This document shows positions 24,252 through 34,924 of a DNA stretch of 64,000 nt, piece by piece. How positions within the stretch are numbered: the stretch's first letter is position 1; each line of letters begins with the position of its first letter. The notes below the pieces were generated by a model. The model was not told the origin of the DNA, did not search any database, and worked only from the letters and a program-made list of their open reading frames with translations. The translations under genes were made by a program, and so were the position numbers. The DNA is from Tillandsia leiboldiana. Taxonomy: Eukaryota > Streptophyta > Magnoliopsida > Poales > Bromeliaceae. Location: the NCBI GenBank assembly GCA_029204045.2, contig CM055063.1:38535562-38599561 (forward strand), given 5' to 3'.

Positions 24252-27189
24252 TGTAATGATTCGGACTTCCGCAGGGACTTTTGCAACGTTAACAGTGACT
24301 GTAGGAAGCTTACACGGTGTAACGGTGCTAGTAATGTTGAAATTGGACCTCAGAAATGGACTCGGCGCGAAAATCGGATCAAGTGGGCTTTTCCGGGGGC
24401 TTTCGGCAAAATTTCGGATGCGAATTTGGCAAAACGGACAACGGATTTGGACTCAGCGCGCGAAAACAATCAAAATGGGCTATTTACTTGTTTTGGCGCC
24501 AAAATCACTGTTCACGTCGGAACAGTAACTCCGGCCGCCGGAAATACTGTTCCGGCGAGCGGCGGCGAGCGGCGAGCGGCGGAGCACGGCGGAGCGCAGC
24601 GGCGCAGCGGCGGAGCAGGGCCGCGGACAGCGCGGGCAGGCACGGGCAGGCATGCAGGCGGGATGGTCCACGGGTGAGGCGTGCGCCGGGAGCGCAGAAG
24701 GTGGAGCGTGCCACGTGGCAGCTCCTGATTGGTTAGGTTTTGTCAATTGAGGCGGCGGGGCGGCGACACGTGGCAGCACCCTATTGGCCGACAAGATCCG
24801 GAAGACCCGGCGCAGGGACCGGGCGCGTGCTCCCTGGGTGACACGTGGCGATTCCCGAATGGCCTTGCATGGTTCTTTCGTATTTTGGGGACACGTGGCG
24901 CGGCCTGGTTGGTTAGTTTTGGTGTTTCCTGTTTTGGGCCCGGATTTGGTGTGGAGCCGAAGGAGTTTTGGCCCATTATTTAAGCCACATCTCTCTCTCT
25001 TTGCCATTTTCGAATTATAGAGGGAGAAAGTGAGCTTATGGCCTATACGAAAATTGTTCCCCTCTCTGTCCTCCCTCTCCCCTAGAAGTTTTAGAATTTT
25101 TGGAGTTGCCGACAGCGAGTTCTCTGCGACGCGGCGCGCTGCGCCGATTTCAGTTTCGGCCCATTTTTCGTCGCAGTTCAGTCAGAAAATTTCTGTGCGC
25201 TAACCAGGAGGAATTTTTGAGCGATTTTTGCGGCAGCACATTCCTAAGAGATAAGGCTTCGATTTTCGTGTGATCACCTCACTCTATTTCACACTTTTGG
25301 CACGGTTCCCGAGGCACCTTTGACCCCCCTTTTTGTTGTCGTATTTTCTAGACAGCATCGACTTCTCTGATTTATATCTTGGGCTAGGAGCATCGGATCA
25401 AGGCGTATAAGTAGTCGATTTCGATCTACTTGTCGCAAGGAATGCAACCGTATTTTTTCTAGATTTTTCGGAGCACTGTACAGAGGTGAAAACTCCTATT
25501 TTTCCGTGTTGTTTGGAAAACAGCAAACACTGTATTTTTGGGATTTGTATTTATACCGGGTGCGTTGTTCTGTACAGTTGTGCACTGTTTTCAGTGAGTT
25601 GCGGGATTAGAGGACTGTGGACAGCGAGGAGACTATTTGGGTGTGGATTGCGCTTTCCTAGGTGGGTGGTTGTTGCTTACCTCATTTTTGACTTGCTCAC
25701 TAGGATTATTGGAATTCCCCTAAATTAAATGTGACAATTGACATCCTATTTGAGAACCATATATGTTGACCCCACAGATTATATGACAGCTTATTTATGT
25801 TAAATTGGCGACACTGTTGTTGGGACAAATGCTATATCATCATCTCGCATGCAAATGACTTATTATGTCGGTACAGTAAGATCAATCTTTTCAAAATAAA
25901 TATCTGACACTTTTCTACAGTTTTAAAAGAGAACCATTGCATGCTTGTATGGACATCTAGGTAGGCCACTATTTATTGCTACACTATCATGTTGGGACTT
26001 GACTTAGGAGAAACCATGATTGTTTCTCTTCTCCTTCTCATTTAGTCTTTTGAGTCTGGTTGCTCGGGTTCGAGCAGGGGTTTGGGATAGTGTAGTCGGG
26101 ACCTTGGAGTCCGGGACAGGTGGTACTTGATTGTGGATTGTGGGGCATTGTGGTAACCGCGGATATTAGGCGGTTGACCAGATGTTGATTACTTTATCAG
26201 GCTTTGGACTTATGGGGTGTTGCGGCGACCGCAGACATTAGGCGGTTGACCGGATGTTTACTTATGCATCAGATTGGGGATCAGATTTCTTTAGTGGATG
26301 GATTTTCCCACCTTGATCATAGTCATGATCCAGTCCTGCTGTTTTATGATACTTATGTTACTGGTTACTGAGATACTTTACTCGTGTGGGTCGCTCCCCT
26401 CGAGTGCCACTCCGGAGTAGGCGGTTGACATATTGGCCAGTGAGTGCCAGACAGTGAGTATCGGTCAGTGAATACCGATTAGCCAGCAGATACTTGAGAC
26501 AGATGAGTAGGCAGTGCCCGTGAGTACTGGTCCATTGATTGGGTTTATTCAGGCAGTTGACCTCATAGTTGCATTCATACTGTTACCTTTTGGCACTGCA
26601 TTGAGATGCATAGTAGTGGTAGTTTTTCCTATTTCAGTATCTTATTTACCTTACCACTTCACCTTTTCCCTTCGCCTCTAGTAGTCCTAGTGGGTGCGTC
26701 AGAGTTGAGGTTTTACCCACTAGGGGAGGCAACTGGTTTATGTAGTAGTTCTCACCCCCATTGTTGTTTTCTGTCTCTTTCCCCTTTGTTTTGCAGAGTC
26801 GTCTGCGGGAGCTGCTAGGCCATCGGCAGCTGATCGAGGTAAGGGGATCACTGAGTAGATGGATCTCTTGTGAGACTGAGAGTTGCTGTTAGACAGATGT
26901 TGTACCCTTCACTCAGACTGTGGTATTTTTCTTTTTATTTTGGGTCTGGCTTTAGCCAGCTGGTTGTACTATTTTGGTGAGCTGGGAGATTATTGTATTT
27001 ATTACAGCTTTATTTTTAGTTCCAGTCTGAGATACTATGTGGTTCTTCTATTTCGGCTCTGTATTATGCTCTTTTATTGTTTATATTATATCTGAGCAGG
27101 TTACCAGCGCTTCGTGTACGCGGAAAATTTCGTGTGCATGGCGGATCTGTTGGCGAGCTCGGGTTCCGGATTACACCCGGGGCGTGACA
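24252..27189 (+). mobile_element. Solo gypsy LTR in the 3' LTR
   Basis: This 2,938-bp LTR runs from TGTAATGATTCGGACTTCC to CCGGGGCGTGACA, with flanks GCGGT and GCGGC (4 of 5 match). It contains four CACGTG modules, a TATA-like ATTATTTAAGCC (about 24975-24986), the conserved CTCGTGTGGGTCGCTCC block near 26384 and a terminal hairpin (27113-27140). No internal region remains and no gene is seen. Confidence 0.83.
24712..24912 (+). promoter_or_regulatory. Four G-box/CCAAT modules
   Basis: CACGTGGC occurs at 24712, 24767, 24842 and 24892. Each is followed 8-11 bases later by ATTGG or a near variant (ATTGG at 24728 and 24783, GAATGG, GGTTGG). Spacing between modules is about 50-75 bp. This is the clearest example of the composite unit in the window. 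Confidence 0.6.
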
Positions 27190-30100
27190 GCGGCGGCGGC
27201 GGCAGAACACGGCGGACGGGCTCGGGCAGGCGGCGGAGCGGCCGCGGGCAGCGCGCAGGCAGGCGCGCGGGCGCGCGGGCAGGCGCGCGGTGCATGGGAG
27301 CGCGTTGGACACGTGGCGGCGTGCGGTATGGTCAGTTCAGTGGGCGCGGTTCACGAAGTGGTGCGGGGTGGTGCATCGACCGGGCAGGACACGTGTGGGC
27401 TTCCGGTTGGCTGGCTCAGGTAGGCGGGGTCCACTGTGGCGCATGGGGTTGCCTCGGGATGCGGGCCTGGTAGGTGGCGCAGGCGGCGGGCGCGGCGCGC
27501 ACGAGGGGCTGTCGGCGCGCTGACCCGAAATTTCCCGCACGTGGGCGTTCCACGCGCCGGCTTCCGCGCTGGCCACGTAGCATGCGTGGGTTGGCCGCAT
27601 CGGCTGTTGCCTGTTTTGGGACTACGTGGCGCTGGGTGGCTGATTCGGGCGTTCTGCGTTTTGGAGCTCGCAGCGGATTCGGGCGCCCGAATCCCGTGTG
27701 GACGCCCGAATCCAGGGACACAATGGGTATTTTGGGATTTGTTTTCCCAGCCTATAAATAGGCCATGAACAACAGCTTGTATCTCTTTTCCTGCTCATCT
27801 TCTCACAGTGCGGCCTTCACAAGAATTCCTCCTCTCCCAGAGCTAGTTCCATCTACGGATTCTCGGATTTTTCCACGGCACGTATCCCAAGGTTTTCATT
27901 TTTACCGCGCGGCGTGATGCTCATTCATTTGTGATCTCCTTCGTCGCGGTTTGGGTGCGAGGACTCCCCCGGCTTACTCCGACCACCGTTTTCGTCGATT
28001 CTTGCGCCGTTGGCTTCACGACAGGTAGGGCTACGATCTTCGTGATTTGAGTTTCCCCTTGTTTCGAGTTTATCTTGGAGTTTCCCGAGCTTTCTTTTGA
28101 CCCATTTTCTTGGGAAGAGTTTTGGACAGCGCCCCACTGTTTCGGCGATAACTTTGCGTTTAGTCATCGGATTATGGCATGCCAATAGTCGTTTTGTATC
28201 TACACATCGCAAGGAACGTCCTCGAATTTTTCTGGAATTTTCGAAGGTAGGCCCGAAGGTGAAAATCCCACGTTTTCTGGGAGGAGTTGTACAGATTTTG
28301 TTCTTGGGAATTTCGGGATGGCTATCTTGTTGATTTTGTAACTCGGCCTACAGGTATCGGATTTGGGCGTGCGAGTACTCATTTCGATCGTCTCGACGCG
28401 AGGATCGCAGCGGCAATTTTTCGGGAATTTTTGGTCTCAATTTCGCAGGTAAAAACAGGGCATCTTTGGGACTGAATTCCGGGACAGCATGTATTTGGGT
28501 ACTTGTGTGTTTATTTGTGTGTACGTTGGGGTTATTTTTTTGTACAGTGATCGCGGCGGTTTATCTCTTGGGCGAGAGCACTTTTCGGACTTGGATTTAG
28601 CGATCGAGGTGGGTGGTTGCTATATCCCTCTATTCTGACATACCCCTAGAAATATTAGAGAGATCCTCTCATTGGATACATTGAATGATTACCTAATGGA
28701 CATGCATGCTTAAGTTAAATGATTGTGAGCCTATCTTATGGAAATTACTATTGTGGAAATCTGATAGTGGTTGGGACTTATACACGTTTGTATGGATATA
28801 GTATTGGCACTTAACCTTGCATGTGGAATTTACTTTCATGTTGGGATAAAATGAAATGTCTTGTGGGAGGGTACCACTTGAGGATCTTTTGGGACATGCA
28901 TAGGTGGATGATTTAGGTGAGGGAAAATTGTGGATTTTAGACATGTGTGGTTGGATAATGATTTTAGCATGATGGTCATATCTATGCGGAGCTATTAAAT
29001 GATACACATGTTCACACTTTCTTTATCTTTCATGAGGACATATGCATGCTTGTATGGACATCTAGATAGGCCATCTTTTATCGCTACACTTTCATGCTGG
29101 AACTTGACTTAAGAGAAACCTTCTTTGCTTCTGTTCTCCTCATTCTTTAGTCAGGTGGTTATTATTGCTCGGGTTTGAGCAGGGGTTTGGGATAGTGTAG
29201 CCGGGGCCTGGATTGTGGATTGTGGGTTTTGCGGCAACCGCGGATTTTGGGCAGTTGACCGGATGTCGGTTATAGGACATCGGTGATAGGGCATGATTAT
29301 GGACTAGAGGGCTTTGTGGCAACTGCGGATTTTGGGCGGTTGACCGGAGGTCAGGAGTTGGACTTGATGTGGTCGGTAGAGTTGCGGCTACCGCGGATAG
29401 TAGGCGGTTGACTGGATACATATTATTTTACCCGATTTTGGATTGGGGGGATTAAAGCGGCTACCGCGGATAGTAGGCGGTTGACCGGAGGTCGGTTGTG
29501 AGACCTGGTTGTGGATTGTGAGGTATTGCGGCGATCGCGGATTTTGGGCGATTGACCGGATGTTCATTTGTGCATCAGATTGGGGATCAGTATTCTTTTA
29601 GTGGAGGGGTGTGTTCCACTGGGGCTTTATAGTTGTGATCCAGACCTGCTTTTGATACTTATCACACCGGCGCGGTTATTGCCCGTTGATGCTTTCCTCG
29701 TGTGGGTCGCTCCCGTCGAGTTCCCCTCCGGAGGCCGGGGTCTGACAGTTATTGACAGTTTTGCTATCACATCGGCGCGGCTTATTTGCTCGATGATGAG
29801 GGCGGCAGTAGGAGTTTTGCTATCACATCGGCGCGGCCTACTTGCCCGATGATGAGGGCGGTACAGATTGGGTCCATCTGGGACGGTCGGTTACTGTTGC
29901 ATACGGTTATTCCAGTCTAGGACTGTATGTTAGAGGCATAGTAGTGGTAGTTTCCTTTCTTCAGCAGTCATTATTGCTTACCACACTTCTTTCCTTTTTG
30001 CCTCTGGTAGACCTAGTGGGTGTGTCAGAGTTTGAGGTTTACCTATTAGGGGAGGCTACTGGTTTACTAGTAGTTCTCACCCCCATTCTTCTTTCCTCTT

Positions 30101-30323
30101 TTTCTTCTCCCTTGTTTTGCAGTGTCTTCTGCGGGTGCTGCTGGGCTTTCAGCGGCGGGTCGAGGAGAGAGGCGGCTGAGTAGATAGATCTCGAGGCAGG
30201 ATGAGCGTGTTAGCTGGACTGTTGGTGTCCCCATGTTCCTCAGACGGTTGTACTTTTACTTTTGGGACTGGCTTTTGCCAGCAGGTTGTATTTATTTTTG
30301 GTGAGCTGGGAGAGACAGATGTA
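27190..30323 (+). repeat. 3' LTR of degenerate gypsy, second part (3'-truncated)
   Basis: This resumes the LTR from about 18196 of the first copy and follows it colinearly to 30323 (GACAGATGTA), lacking the last ~200 bp. It includes the TATA box, five CGGTTGACCGG blocks and the conserved LTR modules. No gene is seen. Confidence 0.88.
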
Positions 30324-30981
30324 ACTCAAGCAAATCCTCATCCTTCTTAAAGTCGAAGAAAGGCAAAGGATCTTCAAGCTTTAAGTCAAGAAAGCAAGAG
30401 AGTTTTTCAAAGGACAAGAAGAACTCGGAGGGACAAATCCAATGCTTCAAGTGCCGAGGCTACGGTCACATCTCAACGGAGTGTCCCAACAAGAATCCGT
30501 CAAAGAAGAAGGCGATGCAAGCCGTCACTTGGGATGACACCTCAACTTCCAGTGATGAAGAAAACAACGCAACGACATTCCACGCGTCCACAACTTCACC
30601 TTACGTGTGCTTTATGACAAGTACATCCGGTTCATTATCTAACTTCTCCCAAGTTGAGAAGAATGCAACGGACGATGAACCGAGCAATTCCGAAGGTGAA
30701 GACTTTTCCTTTGCCTATCATAAGCTTTTAAAGGATTCAAAGAAATTGGCAAAGCAAAACAAGAGTTTGAGAAGGAGATTGCCGGATCTTGAAGAAGATG
30801 CAAAAAGGGCAACTTCTCTCTCAAACGCTCTTGAAGTGGAAAGGGACAATTTGATCAAAGTAAATGTTTCCCTTCAAGAGAAGATTGAGCATTTCGAGAA
30901 GGAACACATCAAGTTGGTGGATAAAGCTAATTACTTCTTGAAGCTCTACTCCGAGGCTCGACAAGAGAAGATGGAAATGAC
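30324..30981 (+). pseudogene. gag: Copia gag, middle part
   Basis: From about 30326 one frame is open: a Ser/Lys-rich linker, a CCHC zinc knuckle CFKCRGYGHISTEC (30443-30484), an acidic Ser-rich stretch (MQAVTWDDTSTSSDEENN) and a long predicted coiled coil (about 30715-30975, heptads with Leu such as LRRRLPDLEEDAK and LQEKIEHFEKEHIKL). Sirevirus gags are known for such coiled coils, used in self-association. The frame is cut at 30981 by the solo LTR whose duplication ATGAC follows at 37398, and it is in register with gag sequence after 37403. It has no start of its own. Confidence 0.88.
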
Positions 30982-31215
30982 TGTAGAGTACCGGGTCTAT
31001 GGATAGCGTGCCGACCACACAGGTGACTTGGAGCAGAGAGTTGCCTTGAGCATGTTGCATTTGAGTTTACAGTTGATGCCGGGTTGATTCGGATCAACGC
31101 GGAAGCTCCAGCTTGATTCGGGGTTTTTCCGGGCTTTGTAGGCCGATTGAGGATGGGATTGGAAATTTCCGACTTCACCGTGGAGTGCCGGAAATTCGGG
31201 AACACTTGGAATAGG

Positions 31216-31815
31216 TGTACTTTTGATTTACAGCGAGGTTCGGGAGGTTCCGGACTGACGCGGAGGACCCGGAGGCAAAAAGTGAGTCGGAACTGGCAAT
31301 TTTGGAGCCGGTAATTGATTTGAGCACCCCGACTCAACGGATGAGCTTTTTGAAGAGAAAAAGCTATGGACACGTGTACTTTTGATTTACAGCGAGGTTC
31401 GGGAAGTTCCGGACTGACGCGGAGGACCCGGAGGCAAAAAGTGAGTCGGAACTGGCAATTTTGGAGCCGGTAATTGATTTGAGCACCCCGACTCAACGGA
31501 TGAGCTTTTTGAAGAGAAAAAGCTGTGGACACGTGTACTTTTGATTTACAGCGAGGTTCGGGAGGTTCCGGACTGACGCGGAGGACCCGGAGGCAAAAAG
31601 TGAGTCGGAACTGGCAATTTTGGAGCCGGTAATTGATTTGAGCACCCCGACTCAACGGATGAGCTTTTTGAAGAGAAAAAGCTGTGGACACGTGTACTTT
31701 TGATTTACAGCGAGGTTCAGGAGGTTCCGGACTGACGCGGAGGACCCGGAGGCAAAAAGTGAGTCGGAACTGACAATTTTGGAGCCGGTAATTGATTTGA
31801 GCACCCCGACTCAAC
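31216..31815 (+). repeat. 159-bp tandem repeat, nearly four units
   Basis: Units start at 31216, 31375, 31534 and 31693 (the last is partial), differing at only a few bases. Because 159 is divisible by three, a false 295-codon ORF appears on the minus strand. A related pair of ~160-bp units is found in the LTR at 52889 (53125 and 53285). The position in U3 suggests enhancer-type repeats. Confidence 0.9.
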
Positions 31816-34001
31816 TGCGGCGAGCGTCGTCGAGGTAAGCAATTTCAGTTTTTTTGAGGTTTCTCGGGTTTTGGAGAGCTTTTGGATTTTGTTGGTTTTG
31901 TTTTTAAAGAGCAATTTGGATTTTTTGGACCGATCGGATTTTCGGGATTTTTCTTCTTTTTGGTGGATTTTTCCGTCGCCGGCGGCGGCGCGCGCGCGCA
32001 ACGGCGCACGCGCAGCGCCAGGGTGCCGCTGTTGGCAGCACCCTGCGGCGACGTGCCGCTGGGCGCGGCGCCGCGTGCAGCAAAGTGCTGCACGCGGCGC
32101 TGCCAGGCCGCGCGCAGGGCGCGCGGCAGGGCCGCGCGCAGGTGCGCGCGGCACTGCCTGGCCGCGCGCAGGCGCGCGCGGCATGGCCGCGCGCGGCAGG
32201 GCCGCGCGCAGGTGCGCGCGGCACTGCCTGGCCGCGCGCAGGCGCGCGGGGCATGGCCGCGCGCGGCAGGGCCGCGCGCGGGTGCGCGCGGCACTGCCTG
32301 GCCGCGGGCAGGCGCGCGCGGCATGGCCGCGCGCGGGTGCGTGCGGCCCTGCTTGGCCGCGCGCCGGCGCGCGCGGCAGGGCCGCGCGCAGGGGCGCGCG
32401 GCAGGGCCGCGCGCGGGTGCGCGCGGCACTGCTTGGCCGCCCGCAGGCGCGAGCGGCAGGACCGCGCGCGGCACTGCTTGGCCGCGCGCGGCAGGGGCCG
32501 CGCGGGCCGCGCGCGGGCCTGCGCGGGCGCGCGGCCGCGCGCGCAGCGCCGCTGGGCGCCGCGCGCAGTGCCGCAGGGCGCCGCGCGCAGCGCCGCGCGC
32601 AGCGCCGCAGGGTGCTGCGCGGCGCGTTCTCTCACCGCGCAGCAGGCCGCTGCGCGGCGCGACCGGGGTTGGCGCCGCGCGGCGGGCCTCCCTCGTCGCA
32701 CGGCGGCGGTTTTTCGCCGCGCGATGGGTCTTCGCAGTTTTCGCGCGCCGTTTTCGCGCAGATTTCGCGCAGTTTCGCGCAGGTTTTCGCGCGGCATTCT
32801 AGGCATTTTCGCGAAGGGTTTTCGCAGTTTTCGCTCGCAGTTTTCGCGCAGTTTTCGCGCTGGTTTTCGAGCAGTTTTTCGCCGACGGAGCAGTTTTCGC
32901 AAGCTGTTTTCGCAAGCCGGTTTCGAGCAGTTTTTGCAAGCAGTTTGCGAGCAGTTTTGAGCGGTTTTCGCGAGCAGTTTCGCAGGGTTTTCGCGAACTG
33001 TTTCGCTAGCAGATTTTGCGCTGTTTTTCGCCGCCGGGCGCTGGTTTTCGCTGACGGAGGCTGTTTTCGCTGACGGAGGCTGGTTTTCGCCGCCGCGCGC
33101 TGTTTTCGCCGTCGGAGTCTGTTTTTCGCCGTCGGGCGCTGGTTTTCGCTGACGGAGGCTGTTTTCGCCGACGGAGGCTGTTTTTCGCCGTCGGATGCTC
33201 GGTTTTCGACCGTTTGTTTGATTTTGCGATTTCTTCGCTTCTGGCAGTTTGCGGTGCTGTTTTTAACTTCCGCCGGGGGCGGTTGTTGGTTTTTCCGTCG
33301 CGTGGACCCGCCGGCTTGTTTCGGGACATCCGCAGAGCGCGCGGTCGTGTGGTTGGACGCAGCATGCTCCGTTTTGCGTGCGGACCTCGTGGAGGCAAGG
33401 TAAGTCCTGCTGGGCCCAATTGCAAGTGTCGACAAGCAATTGGTGGCATTCTGAGGTGGGTTGGTTTTTCTCTCCAAGTCTACGGACTTCCTTCTAATTC
33501 TATTGTGATAGGATTGCATGCTAGTTTAAGTATTTTCTTGGAACTTAACTAGCACCCCCGTCATATGAGCATGTGTTTGACCAGAACAATAGAGAACCTT
33601 AATCTGGGTTAGGTTCTTGTATGTTTTAGACATCCCACACCGTGCATATCCTTCTGGACATAGTGTTCCTCGCCCGGGTAGTGGGCTGAGTGGTCAGAGT
33701 GTTGTGGGACGGGTGTTGCACTCGGGCCGGGGGGCCGAGTGGGGTCTGGTGGCTGAGATAGGCCAGTGTTAGTGCGTGGGGAACCGTTTCAGATAAACGG
33801 TGGTCCCGGGGTTTTACTTTCCGCTGTTTTTCTCGTCACCACCGTGTTGTGATCGTGGTGCACTTGTGTTAGCAGGACCTTGAACCCAGAATCTTTTTGG
33901 ACGAATACATGATTTTGGTCAGGCAGTGTTTTCTTCCAAGCCTCGCAAAGTCGCCTGAGTCTGTTCTTGTTTGATAGGACGAGGGCATTAGCTCTTCGAG
34001 G
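31815..34001 (+). repeat. Inverted repeat, left arm
   Basis: This is the reverse complement of 34925-37020 over its whole length. The 5' 150 bases differ at only a few positions. The main length difference (about 90 bp) lies in the GC-rich low-complexity section (31980-32680), which varies in unit number. It starts at TGCGGCGAG with the splice-donor-like CGAGGTAAGC and ends at GCTCTTCGAGG. Confidence 0.9.
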
Positions 34002-34924
34002 GTGTCCAGTCGAGTATCAACCAGGGTGTCCAGTCGAGTCAAATCTCAGCGTAACCCAAATCTGAGCGACTGCCCCACAGGGTCCAGTCGAGTCAAGCCT
34101 GCGCCCCCTGGTGTATCAACCAGGGTGTCCAAACGGACAAACTCGATATCTCACACAGTGACCCCATGGTAGCTCGGCCAGGGGTGTAACCCAAATCTCA
34201 GCGACTGCCCCACAGGGTCCAGTCGAGTCAAGCCTGCGCCCCCTGGTGTATCAACCAGGGTGTCCAAATGGACAAACTCGATATCTCACACAGTGACCCC
34301 ATGGTAGCTCGGCCAGGGGTATCAAGCGACCTCTAGTATATGAACTAGGCGCATCATCGCAGCCTCGTCAGGCTCGGTATCATCATCGCAGCCACATCAG
34401 GCTCGGAATCATCAACGCACTCGGGGCGTGGTTCGAGGGGTGCGACCCCACCGAACTCAAGTATCACATCAGTATCACTATCTCACAAGTGGCTCCTGCA
34501 GGCTATAGTCCTCGATCAAACAGATCGGTATCTCGGTGCTCAAAGCACAACTCAGTCGGAGAACCCTCCACGACTCAATCTCCCAACATTGACCCACTCC
34601 ACGAAAGTACCTCACAGCTGGGACCACCGTCTCTCCCAACGGCTCCCACAAGAACACCCACTCAACTCAACACACAACTAATGGCCGGAGATGCTCCACA
34701 GCCCGATCTACGAAGGGTCCGAAACCCCAGGAGACTAACACCTACGTCCCTAAGAAAGAGAACAGCCCTTAGAACCCAGATCACTCGAATCCGCTCGGGT
34801 GGATAAGTTTATAAGAAACCATGTCATTTATTTCAAAAAACCATTCAATCTGAGAGAAATCCATCTTTTAATGATTTTTAGTCTTTTTAGGAAAACCCCT
34901 TTTAAATCAAGTTTTATGCCCAAG
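34002..34924 (-). repeat. Spacer of the inverted repeat, with a 135-bp duplication
   Basis: This 923-bp loop reads like the 3' half of a gypsy LTR on the minus strand (similar to 7300-7560). It holds two copies of a 135-bp unit (GCGACTGCCCCACAGGGTCC at 34066 and 34201). A short plus-strand ORF (34489-34806) has no recognisable features. Confidence 0.7.

Larger units (their letters stand above)
17771..30323 (+). mobile_element. Degenerate gypsy element with 3.8-kb LTRs inside copia gag
   Basis: Two direct LTRs begin TGTGAGGACCCGAAGTTTCG (17771 and 23825) and bracket a 2.26-kb internal region with a tRNA-Met primer site (21569-21580) and a polypurine tract (about 23812-23824). The first LTR is 3,791 bp. 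The second is split by a solo LTR (24252-27189) and lacks its last ~200 bp: similarity ends at 30323, where gag resumes. For that reason the expected duplication of GGGGT (17766-17770) is missing at the right edge. The internal region keeps only scraps of protease and RT, so the element was non-autonomous or decayed when found here. Confidence 0.87.

Noticed and set aside
30927..31814. A 295-codon minus-strand ORF with a repeated 53-residue unit
   Set aside because: It is a product of the 159-bp tandem repeat, whose length is a multiple of three. There is no known domain, and the sequence is LTR U3.
31871..33073. Ala/Arg/Gly-rich ORFs of 209-400 codons on both strands
   Set aside because: They arise from GC-rich low-complexity LTR sequence, overlap in several frames on both strands, and show no domain or codon signal.
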